From: Porticoccus sp963974675
GTDB taxonomy: Bacteria; Pseudomonadota; Gammaproteobacteria; Pseudomonadales; Porticoccaceae
Reading direction: 5' to 3'
Length of the DNA stretch: 64,000 bases
Assembly: GCA_963974675.1 (NCBI GenBank)
Contig: CAXBDQ010000011.1
Location: forward strand, 1 to 64,000
This document shows positions 26,117 to 34,018 of this stretch, piece by piece. Position numbers and translations under genes: made by a program. Position 1 is the stretch's first letter. The number at the start of each line of letters is the position of its first letter. The notes beneath the pieces are model-generated. The model did no database searches and was not told where the DNA came from. It worked only from the letters and a program-made list of their open reading frames with translations.

Positions 26117-27532
26117 TTGGCTCAAGTCTTATGGGAACAGTGTTTGGGCTATCTTCAGGAAGAGCTTCCGACACAGCAATTTAATACCTGGATCAGACCG
26201 TTACAGCTAGATACCTGTGATTCCTCGAAGTCAAATAATGACATACGATTGTTGGCGCCAAACCGTTTTGTAAAGGATTGGGTCTCTGATAAGTTTCTCG
26301 AGCGTATCACGGAAATCTTTCAACAACTTCGTGGTGAGCGCTGTGGGGTTGTTGTTGAATCGAGCAATGGGTTGCAACCTGTGCATCAGGAGCTAGAGCA
26401 AAAACGGGTCGCCCCACCGAGAGCGTTGGAGCTCTCAGCACCGACTGTAATGGGTCGTATACAGTCCCAGTCAGAGCAACGTAAATCAAATATTGAAGGT
26501 GGCTTGAATCATCAAAGCAACATTAACCAAACCTTTACATTTGAGTCCTTCGTAGAGGGCAAATCTAATCAGTTGGCGTTAGCTGCATCTCGCCAGATAG
26601 CCGAAAATCCCGGTGGCTCCTATAACCCTTTATTTATTTACGGTGGGGTTGGCTTAGGTAAAACCCACCTTATGCATGCTGTGGGCAATGCGCTTCGAGA
26701 TCAAAAACCCAACGCTAAAATTATTTATTTGCATTCGGAGCGTTTTGTTGCGGATATGGTCAAAGCGCTGCAATTAAATGCTATTAATGATTTCAAGCGG
26801 TTTTACCGTTCGGTAGATGCGTTGTTGATTGATGATATTCAGTTTTTTGCCGGGAAGGAGCGATCACAGGAAGAATTCTTCCACACGTTTAATGCGCTGC
26901 TTGAGGGTGGTCAGCAAATGATCTTAACCTGTGACCGTTATCCCAAGGAAATTGACGGTCTTGAGGAGCGCCTAAAGTCTCGTTTTGGTTGGGGTTTAAC
27001 CGTTGCAGTTGAGCCACCTGAGCTGGAAACGCGAGTGGCTATCCTTATTAAAAAAGCCCATCAGGCAAAGGTGAATTTGCCTAACGATGCCGCTTTTTTT
27101 ATTGCTCAAAGAATCCGATCTAATGTCAGAGAGTTAGAGGGGGCACTGAAGAGGGTGATAGCAAGTGCACACTTTACCGGGAGTCCGATTAACATTGAAT
27201 TGATCCGAGAATCGTTAAAAGATTTGCTGGCCCTGCAAGATAAATTGGTGACCATCGATAATATCCAACGGGTTGTCTCAGAGTATTATAAAGTTAAAAT
27301 GTCAGAGCTTTTATCCAAACGGCGCAGCCGTTCTATAGCTAGGCCGAGACAGGTGGCAATGGCGCTTGCTAAGGAGCTTACAAATCACAGCTTACCCGAG
27401 ATAGGTGAGGCCTTTGGTGGTCGTGATCATACGACGGTTTTACACGCTTGTAGAAAAGTGAAAGAGCTACGAGAAAGTTGTCGAGATATCAGTGAAGATG
27501 TAAAACACCTACTACGAGCATTAACCACCTGA
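26117..27532 (+). CDS. dnaA: Chromosomal replication initiator protein DnaA
   Basis: The 471-residue AAA+ initiator that binds DnaA boxes and opens the origin. The start codon is TTG, with AAAAGGGG upstream and the protein reading MAQVLWEQCLGYLQEELP. Domain I covers about 1-85, a variable linker about 86-150, and the AAA+ domain has Walker A GGVGLGKTH and Walker B LLIDDIQFF. The C-terminal DNA-binding domain carries GGRDHTTVLHACRKV. The promoter gap before it contains DnaA boxes, so autoregulation is likely. It is followed by dnaN. Confidence 0.98.
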   Translation: MAQVLWEQCLGYLQEELPTQQFNTWIRPLQLDTCDSSKSNNDIRLLAPNRFVKDWVSDKFLERITEIFQQLRGERCGVVVESSNGLQPVHQELEQKRVAPPRALELSAPTVMGRIQSQSEQRKSNIEGGLNHQSNINQTFTFESFVEGKSNQLALAASRQIAENPGGSYNPLFIYGGVGLGKTHLMHAVGNALRDQKPNAKIIYLHSERFVADMVKALQLNAINDFKRFYRSVDALLIDDIQFFAGKERSQEEFFHTFNALLEGGQQMILTCDRYPKEIDGLEERLKSRFGWGLTVAVEPPELETRVAILIKKAHQAKVNLPNDAAFFIAQRIRSNVRELEGALKRVIASAHFTGSPINIELIRESLKDLLALQDKLVTIDNIQRVVSEYYKVKMSELLSKRRSRSIARPRQVAMALAKELTNHSLPEIGEAFGGRDHTTVLHACRKVKELRESCRDISEDVKHLLRALTT

Positions 27533-27599
27533 TTATTAGCTGCTTTTGGATTATTATATGGACATTTATAACTAGGCCTTACTTGGAAGAAACTAACAG

Positions 27600-28700
27600 A
27601 TGAAGTTCACCGTATCCCGAGAAGATTTTCTGAAGCCGTTACAGCTGGTTGTTGGCGTGGTAGAGCGACGCCAAACATTACCGATATTGTCGAATGTATT
27701 AATTAATCTTGCTGATGGTCGATTGTCTTTGACCGGTACGGATCTTGAGGTGGAAATTGTTGGTCACCTTCAATTGGATGCTCCTGCCGAGGGTGGCGAT
27801 ATCACAGTTCCGGCTCGTAAGCTGATGGATATCTGTCGCTCTCTTCCCGATGGTGCTGATATCACTTTCTCTGAAGAGGGAGGGCGAGTACTTGTTACCA
27901 GTGGTCGGAGTCGGTTTACTCTTTCATCGCTTCCGGCAAATGAATTCCCTAGTGTTGATGATGGTCCGGGCAAACGCGAGTTTGCGATTGGGCAGTCTGA
28001 ATTAAAGCAGCTTATTAGCCACACCTCTTTTGCCATGGCCCAGCAGGACGTTCGTTACTACCTTAACGGTATGTTGTTAGAGGTGGGTAATAATAGGGCG
28101 CGCGTTGTTGCCACAGATGGCCACCGTTTAGCAATGATGGACGTTCAGGTACCCAGTCTTGATGGCGAACTGACCCAGGCTATTCTTCCTCGCAAAGGCG
28201 TCATTGAGTTGTCCCGGCTTCTTTCTGATGAGGGTGACGTCACCGTTGTGCTAGGAAATAATCATATACGAATCGCGACAGCAGACTTTCGTTTTACCTC
28301 TAAGCTGGTCGATGGAGCATACCCCGATTATGACCGGGTTCTACCGAAAGGTGGCGACAAGCAAATGGTGGGCAGTCGTGAAGAGTTGCGTCATGCCTTT
28401 AGTCGAACTGCGATTCTTTCAAATGAAAAATATCGTGGTGTAAGGCTATTGTTATCCGAGGGCCAGTTGACCCTTGTGGCAAATAACCCTGAACAGGAAG
28501 AGGCGCAAGAGGATGTTACGGTTAATTACACGTCCGAAGAGCTGGAGGTTGGCTTTAATGTAAGCTATGTCATTGATGTGCTTAATGTTCTTTCCGGAGA
28601 GGAGGCTCGTTTTACTCTGTCCGATGCGAACAGCAGTGCGTTAATCGAAGATCCCGCTAATGAAAACGCGGTGTATGTTGTCATGCCAATGCGGCTTTGA
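27600..28700 (+). CDS. dnaN: DNA polymerase III subunit beta (sliding clamp)
   Basis: The 366-residue ring clamp that tethers DNA polymerase III. It begins MKFTVSREDFLKPLQLVVGVV and ends YVVMPMRL, both canonical, and three repeated clamp folds are expected over the full length. It lies 67 bases after dnaA and 39 bases before recF, the usual order. Confidence 0.98.
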   Translation: MKFTVSREDFLKPLQLVVGVVERRQTLPILSNVLINLADGRLSLTGTDLEVEIVGHLQLDAPAEGGDITVPARKLMDICRSLPDGADITFSEEGGRVLVTSGRSRFTLSSLPANEFPSVDDGPGKREFAIGQSELKQLISHTSFAMAQQDVRYYLNGMLLEVGNNRARVVATDGHRLAMMDVQVPSLDGELTQAILPRKGVIELSRLLSDEGDVTVVLGNNHIRIATADFRFTSKLVDGAYPDYDRVLPKGGDKQMVGSREELRHAFSRTAILSNEKYRGVRLLLSEGQLTLVANNPEQEEAQEDVTVNYTSEELEVGFNVSYVIDVLNVLSGEEARFTLSDANSSALIEDPANENAVYVVMPMRL

Positions 28701-28739
28701 TTTCCTGTCTTATGGCTTGGCATTAAGAGCCTCTCTTAT

Positions 28740-29828
28740 ATGCATTTACAAAAGTTGGATGTGCACGGGCTGAGAAACCTTCGGCGAATCCAGCTATCTT
28801 TATCGCCTGGCGCCAATCTATTCTACGGTTCAAATGGCAGCGGAAAAACCAGTTTGCTTGAAGCCCTTCATGTTTTGGGCCGCGGGCGCTCCTTTCGTAG
28901 TCGGACATTAAATCCAATCATTAATCAAGATGAGGAAAGCTGCACGGTCTTCGGCTTGTTGTACGATGAAGGAGCAAGCATCCCCGTGGGTGTGAGTCGA
29001 TCGAGAAAGGGCGACTTTCAGTTCAAGATTAATGGCGAGCTTATTAGCAGCGCATCAAGCCTTGCAGAAGCGATGCCTCTCCTGGTATTAAACTCAGAAA
29101 GCTTCCACCTTCTGGATGGCGGCCCCCAGTATCGACGACAATATGTAGATTGGGGCGTGTTCCACGTGGAACATAATTACAGGAGCCTGTGGCAAAAGTT
29201 TCGACGCGTGCTTAAACAGCGCAATTCCTTGCTCCGGCGTGATAGAATAGACGACGGCTTAATGGATGTTTGGGATACAGAGTTTGTCTCGCTGGCTGAA
29301 CAAATAAATCAGTATCGAGAGCGGTATTTGCTTGAGTTAATCCCAAAAATTCAATGGGTTATAGAAGAGTTGTCGCCTTTAAAGGGTTTTGAGTTTAAGT
29401 ATCATGAAGGCTGGGATACAGCAAAACCCCTGAAAGATGTTTTACTGGCAGACAGGCAAAGGGATTTTCAGGTGAAAGCCACGTCCCATGGCCCACACCG
29501 AGCAGACCTGCGCGTTAAATTTAAAAATCAACCAGCCAGTGATGTGCTATCGCGCGGTCAAATAAAAATTATTGTTACCGCCATGCAAATTGCACAGGGT
29601 TTTTTGTTCCGTGAGAGGACAGGGTGTCAGTGTTTGTATTTGTTGGACGACCTTGCCTCTGAGCTGGATATTCAACACAGAGAGAAAGTGGGTAAGCTGC
29701 TGTTCCATTTGGGTGCACAGACATTTATTACCGGTGTGGTTAGGGAGGATGTAGCTTTGTCCTGGCCAAAAGAAAGTGAACAAATAAGCATGTTCCACGT
29801 GGAACATGGGGGTATTACAGAGGAATAG
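28740..29828 (+). CDS. recF: DNA replication and repair protein RecF
   Basis: An SMC-like ATPase that helps RecOR load RecA at gaps. The 362-residue protein has Walker A GSNGSGKT at residues 30-37, the ABC signature region DVLSRGQIK at about 267-275 and Walker B LYLLDDLASELD. Two perfect parS sites lie within the gene, at 29158 and 29791; both are read as the pentapeptide FHVEH, once in the conserved DWGVFHVEH segment and once near the C-terminus. Confidence 0.97.
   Translation: MHLQKLDVHGLRNLRRIQLSLSPGANLFYGSNGSGKTSLLEALHVLGRGRSFRSRTLNPIINQDEESCTVFGLLYDEGASIPVGVSRSRKGDFQFKINGELISSASSLAEAMPLLVLNSESFHLLDGGPQYRRQYVDWGVFHVEHNYRSLWQKFRRVLKQRNSLLRRDRIDDGLMDVWDTEFVSLAEQINQYRERYLLELIPKIQWVIEELSPLKGFEFKYHEGWDTAKPLKDVLLADRQRDFQVKATSHGPHRADLRVKFKNQPASDVLSRGQIKIIVTAMQIAQGFLFRERTGCQCLYLLDDLASELDIQHREKVGKLLFHLGAQTFITGVVREDVALSWPKESEQISMFHVEHGGITEE
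29158..29173. promoter_or_regulatory. parS: parS centromere site 1 (inside recF)
   Basis: The sequence TGTTCCACGTGGAACA is a perfect 16-base palindrome and matches the consensus chromosomal parS. ParB is encoded 11 kb away. It lies in the recF codons for VFHVEH. Confidence 0.95.
29791..29806. promoter_or_regulatory. parS: parS centromere site 2 (end of recF)
   Basis: A second perfect TGTTCCACGTGGAACA, 633 bases from the first and near the recF stop, read as MFHVEH in recF. Two sites this close should act as one ParB loading zone. Confidence 0.95.
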
Positions 29829-29865
29829 CTGTTAATACTAAAGTTTTGAAATTTAGGTTTCTTGT

Positions 29866-32283
29866 ATGAGTGAAGAGCAAAATTACGATTCGTCGAGTAT
29901 TAAGGTGCTGAAAGGGCTTGATGCCGTTCGAAAACGCCCAGGAATGTATATTGGCGATACCGATGACGGCACTGGCTTACATCATATGGTGTTTGAAATT
30001 GTCGACAATTCTATCGATGAGGCTTTGGCAGGACACTGCTCAGAAATACGAGTTACTATTCATCCGGATGAATCCGTTTCTGTCTCAGATAATGGACGTG
30101 GTATTCCCACAGAAATTCATGAAGAAGGGGTATCTGCTGTCGAAGTGATCATGACAGTACTGCATGCGGGCGGAAAATTTGATGAAAACAGCTATAAAGT
30201 TTCTGGTGGACTTCATGGTGTGGGTATTTCCGTGGTTAATGCGCTCTCAAAAGAGCTGAAGCTAACCGTTAAACGAGAAGGAAAAATTCACAAACAGCTA
30301 TATATTCACGGTGTACCTCAAGCGCCCCTTGCTATTGTTGGAGAAACAGAAGAGTCCGGTACAGCAGTACACTTCAAACCTTCAGAAGGCACGTTTAGTA
30401 ACATTAATTTCCACTATGAAATATTGGCAAAAAGGCTTCGTGAGCTTTCTTTCCTAAACTCTGGTGTTCGAATTGCTTTAAAAGACGAGCGCTCAGGGAA
30501 AGAGGAACTTTTTCAATACGACGGTGGCTTGAAAGCCTTTGTTGAATACCTGAATACCAATAAAACAACCGTTAACCAAGTGATGCATTTCAATGTTCAG
30601 CGCGATGATGGCGTTGGTGTTGAGGTTGCGCTGCAATGGAATGACAGTTATCAGGAAAACATTTTCTGTTATACCAACAATATTCCACAGCGAGATGGCG
30701 GCGCTCACTTGGCCGGTTTTAGGTCAGCTTTGACTCGTAGTTTGAATACTTACATTGAAAAAGAGGGTTTGGGTAAAAATAACAAAGTAAATACCACCGG
30801 TGATGATGCCCGAGAGGGTTTAACCGCGATTATTTCTGTAAAAGTGCCTGATCCCAAGTTTTCGTCTCAAACCAAGGATAAATTGGTTAGCTCTGAAGTA
30901 AAAACTGCCGTTGAGCAGGAAATGGGCAGTAATTTCACAGACTACTTGCTTGAAAACCCCCAGGAAGCCAAAAGTGTCGTGATGAAAATGGTAGATGCAG
31001 CTCGAGCGCGTGAAGCTGCACGTAAGGCTAGAGAAATGACTCGCCGTAAAGGTGCTCTGGATATAGCGGGGTTGCCGGGAAAGCTTGCAGATTGCCAGGA
31101 GAAAGACCCGGCATTATCTGAATTATATCTTGTGGAGGGTGATTCAGCGGGGGGGTCAGCAAAACAAGGCAGAGACCGTCGAACCCAAGCTATTTTGCCC
31201 CTAAAAGGTAAGATACTTAATGTTGAGAAAGCTCGATTCGATAAAATGTTGTCCAGTGTGGAGGTGGGAACACTGATCACCGCCCTAGGTTGTGGTATTG
31301 GTACAGAGGAATTTAACCCTGACAAGCTCCGCTATCACACGATTTTGATTATGACGGATGCTGACGTGGATGGGTCTCATATCCGGACATTGTTGCTGAC
31401 ATTTTTCTTTAGACAAATGCGAGAGCTGGTAGAACGAGGCAATATTTATATTGCCCAGCCACCTTTGTATAAAATCAGCAAGGGGAAGCAAGAACAATAT
31501 CTTAAGGATGATCAAGCACTTACACAGTTTTTAACCCAGTCGGCACTGGAAAGTTCTAGTCTTCATGTCAATTCGGCTGCCCCGGGTATCAGTGGTGGTG
31601 CTTTAGAAACTCTGGTGTCAGATTATCGTCGAGTGATGAATATTATTGAGCGTATGTCTCGTGCCTATCCTGAGGCCGTACTACAAAAATTAGTGTTCAT
31701 GTCCCCTCTTGATACGGCCAGCCTTGGAGACGAATCTTTTGTTGATGGCTGGTGTCAGAAATTGTCCGAATCATTGGCTCAGGAAAATATTGCTGGCAGT
31801 CATCGATATCAAGTGACAGTAGCCGCCGATACTGAAACCAAGACCTTTCTCCCAAGAGTTGAAATTACAGCCCATGGTGTACCCACAAGTTATAATTTTA
31901 ATGGTGACTTTTTTGCTTCAGGTGAATACGGCGCGCTGGTTTCCCTAGGTCAGCAATTACAGGGCTTAATGGAAGAGGATGCTTATATCCAGCGCGGAGA
32001 GCGTACAAAGCCGGTGGGCAGCTTTAGAGAGGCGCTGGAATGGTTGATGACGGAATCGCGTCGTGGCTATAACATCCAGCGTTATAAAGGGCTGGGTGAG
32101 ATGAATCCAGAACAGTTGTGGGACACTACGATGAATCCTGAGTCTAGGCGTATGTTGAAGGTTACGGTGGAAGATGCCGTTGCCGCTGATCAGATGTTTA
32201 ATACGCTGATGGGTGATCAGGTGGAGCCGCGTCGTGAATTTATTGAGAAAAATGCACTAGCGGTAACGAACTTGGATATATAA
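29866..32283 (+). CDS. gyrB: DNA gyrase subunit B
   Basis: The 805-residue ATPase and Toprim subunit of gyrase, which introduces negative supercoils. The N-terminal GHKL ATPase has IVDNSIDEALAGHC and SDNGRGIP, followed by the transducer domain. The Toprim domain has LVEGDSAGGSAKQGRDR at about 421-437 and DADVDGSHIRTLLLTFFFR. The gammaproteobacterial insertion and the C-terminal KGLGEMNPEQLW segment are present. It is followed by a strong terminator, ending the dnaA-gyrB block. Confidence 0.98.
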   Translation: MSEEQNYDSSSIKVLKGLDAVRKRPGMYIGDTDDGTGLHHMVFEIVDNSIDEALAGHCSEIRVTIHPDESVSVSDNGRGIPTEIHEEGVSAVEVIMTVLHAGGKFDENSYKVSGGLHGVGISVVNALSKELKLTVKREGKIHKQLYIHGVPQAPLAIVGETEESGTAVHFKPSEGTFSNINFHYEILAKRLRELSFLNSGVRIALKDERSGKEELFQYDGGLKAFVEYLNTNKTTVNQVMHFNVQRDDGVGVEVALQWNDSYQENIFCYTNNIPQRDGGAHLAGFRSALTRSLNTYIEKEGLGKNNKVNTTGDDAREGLTAIISVKVPDPKFSSQTKDKLVSSEVKTAVEQEMGSNFTDYLLENPQEAKSVVMKMVDAARAREAARKAREMTRRKGALDIAGLPGKLADCQEKDPALSELYLVEGDSAGGSAKQGRDRRTQAILPLKGKILNVEKARFDKMLSSVEVGTLITALGCGIGTEEFNPDKLRYHTILIMTDADVDGSHIRTLLLTFFFRQMRELVERGNIYIAQPPLYKISKGKQEQYLKDDQALTQFLTQSALESSSLHVNSAAPGISGGALETLVSDYRRVMNIIERMSRAYPEAVLQKLVFMSPLDTASLGDESFVDGWCQKLSESLAQENIAGSHRYQVTVAADTETKTFLPRVEITAHGVPTSYNFNGDFFASGEYGALVSLGQQLQGLMEEDAYIQRGERTKPVGSFREALEWLMTESRRGYNIQRYKGLGEMNPEQLWDTTMNPESRRMLKVTVEDAVAADQMFNTLMGDQVEPRREFIEKNALAVTNLDI

Positions 32284-32300
32284 ATTTATTTTTTAAGATG

Positions 32301-32327
32301 AAAAACCGGCCTAAGAGCCGGTTTTTT
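32301..32327 (+). terminator. Rho-independent terminator after gyrB
   Basis: AAAAACCGGC and GCCGGTTTTTT form a perfect stem with loop CTAAGA. The A-run lets it also end transcription of the small minus-strand gene beyond it. Confidence 0.9.
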
Positions 32328-32353
32328 GGTTTTAGGGGCAGAGAAAGAGGCCG

Positions 32354-32524
32354 TTACTCTTCGTGTTTATCCCATACATCACCATCACCGTTTCTTCGCC
32401 CATTGTTTTTTCTTCGCCCTTCTTTTGAAGGCTCGAAGCGAATATCTTGCCGTCTATCTTCCACCTTTCGCCGCGCCTCTTTGCGCTGTTCTGGGTGATG
32501 ATAGCTTCCAGTTTGATTGGCCAT
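32354..32524 (-). CDS. Small charged protein of unknown function (56 residues)
   Basis: Translation gives a 56-residue hydrophilic protein beginning MANQTGSYHHPEQRKEARRK, continuing VEDRRQDIRFEPSKEGRRK and ending DVWDKHEE. It has about 15 Arg/Lys and many Glu/Asp, no hydrophobic core and no cysteine, so it may be disordered or nucleic-acid-associated. A GGA lies about 10 bases upstream of the ATG. It uses the gyrB terminator from the other side. I recall similar short RRxxRR-type proteins in related genomes, but I know no function. Confidence 0.6.
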   Translation of the reverse strand: MANQTGSYHHPEQRKEARRKVEDRRQDIRFEPSKEGRRKNNGRRNGDGDVWDKHEE

Positions 32525-32600
32525 ACACTTTATTCCATTTGGGTAGAGTGTAAGTGTAGGAAATAATAGTGAATATCGCCCAATTAAGTAGATAGTTTGA

Positions 32601-33323
32601 TTAATGTACTAAATCTGTTTGTGTGGATTCAATCCAGTCTTTTACCTGCTCAGTCAATTGCCGGCTATCGGTATCGCTGGTATCTATGGGTTTACCAATA
32701 GATACATGAATTTTGCCAGGCCATTTGATAAAGGTATGGGCGGGCCAGCAGTAACCAGAGTTTTGGGAAACAGGAATAACTGGCACGCCAGCGGCTATGG
32801 CAAGAGCAGCTCCACTGCGGCCATACTGGCCAATTTCCCCAACAGGCGTTCGCGTGCCCTCAGGGTAAATAAGCACATTATTACCTTGTGCTAAGCGCTG
32901 CTTACCTTGGGATAAAATTTGTTTCATCGCTTCTCTAGGGTTGCTGCGATCGATGGCGATGGGGTGCGTAAAATATAAACCCCAGCCGAAAAAAGGAATC
33001 CAAAATAATTCCTTTTTTAAAATAGTACTGACGGGCCGAAAAAGGCGTTGAAGATAAAAGGTTTCCCAGCCTGATTGGTGTTTGCTCAAGATGACACAGG
33101 GCGCGTCAGGGAGGTTTTCAAGTCCATCGACACGTAATGTGATACCACAACTAATGTTTAACCATTTAATAATAATGGCATTAGCCCAAGTAATTACATT
33201 TTGGCGCATTCGATGGGGCATTAAAATGCCTATTGTGCAAGATATGGTGCCGAAAATGATCATAACTACGGCATAAACCAGGTAAAAAAGCACGGAACGT
33301 GTAAATGCGATTATTGTTTTCAT
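32601..33323 (-). CDS. plsC: 1-acyl-sn-glycerol-3-phosphate acyltransferase (PlsC-like)
   Basis: A 240-residue inner-membrane acyltransferase making phosphatidic acid from lysophosphatidic acid. An N-terminal hydrophobic region (about 8-55, two segments) precedes the catalytic motif KHQSGWE. Here the HX4D motif reads HX4E, a form I know from other proteobacterial homologues beside gmhB. The substrate motif YPEGTRTPVGE follows, and PVIPVSQNSG is also conserved. It lies 2 bases downstream of gmhB, in one operon. Confidence 0.9.
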   Translation of the reverse strand: MKTIIAFTRSVLFYLVYAVVMIIFGTISCTIGILMPHRMRQNVITWANAIIIKWLNISCGITLRVDGLENLPDAPCVILSKHQSGWETFYLQRLFRPVSTILKKELFWIPFFGWGLYFTHPIAIDRSNPREAMKQILSQGKQRLAQGNNVLIYPEGTRTPVGEIGQYGRSGAALAIAAGVPVIPVSQNSGYCWPAHTFIKWPGKIHVSIGKPIDTSDTDSRQLTEQVKDWIESTQTDLVH

Positions 33324-33325
33324 TG

Positions 33326-33922
33326 TTATTTAGTGTTGTTTTTCAGGGTCATAGTTTGAGTTACAGGGGCGGCATCTAAAAGATAATCTACTACCTGTGA
33401 TAAATCATCAAACACTCGAGCTTGCTGCAAAGCGGACTCCTGTTGTTCGGGTAGTTTCGATTCCGTTTTTGCGCCCTTTCCAGTGCGAACCAAAATAGGA
33501 ATACACTGATGGGTCAGGCCTGCCTGCAGATCGCGTAGGCTGTCACCGACAATGGGTACCCCTGCTAGAGAAACATCCCACTCCTTTGCTATAGCATCTA
33601 ATAAGCCGGGAGCTGGTTTTCGGCAGTTACAGCCATCATCAGGTTTATGGGGACAATAAAAAATACCAGAGAGTTGGGCGTCGGCATCTAAAAGCAGATC
33701 AGATAGCTTTGAATGCATTGCTTCTAGATCATCCAGATCAAACAAGCCACGTCCAATCCCTGATTGATTGGTAGCTACGACAACGGTATAACCTGCTTGG
33801 CAGAGCCGGGAAATTGCTTCAATACTACCTGGAAGGGGCACCCATTCTTTCGCCGTTTTCACATAGGAGTCAGAGTCTTCATTGATAACTCCATCGCGAT
33901 CAAGGATAACGAGCTTCGTCAT
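33326..33922 (-). CDS. gmhB: D-glycero-beta-D-manno-heptose 1,7-bisphosphate 7-phosphatase
   Basis: A 198-residue HAD phosphatase of the ADP-heptose pathway for the lipopolysaccharide inner core. The HAD motif I LDRDGVINEDSD is at residues 6-17, motif II is VVATNQSGIGRG, and the zinc-binding insert is YCPHKPDDGCNCRKPAPG. VGDSLRDLQAG forms motif IV. It is coupled to plsC downstream and has glyS upstream on the same strand. Confidence 0.94.
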   Translation of the reverse strand: MTKLVILDRDGVINEDSDSYVKTAKEWVPLPGSIEAISRLCQAGYTVVVATNQSGIGRGLFDLDDLEAMHSKLSDLLLDADAQLSGIFYCPHKPDDGCNCRKPAPGLLDAIAKEWDVSLAGVPIVGDSLRDLQAGLTHQCIPILVRTGKGAKTESKLPEQQESALQQARVFDDLSQVVDYLLDAAPVTQTMTLKNNTK

Positions 33923-34018
33923 AATGTATCGCTATCCCCATGGTTGGTTGATCTGAGTGTTAAGAAAAGGGTTGGCCCCAATGTTATTTTTAGCAACGCT
34001 AATACCTTTTTGACAGTA

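Noticed and set aside
32298..32498. Plus-strand frame after gyrB
   Set aside because: It overlaps the terminator hairpin and lies antisense to the better small gene at 32354-32524.
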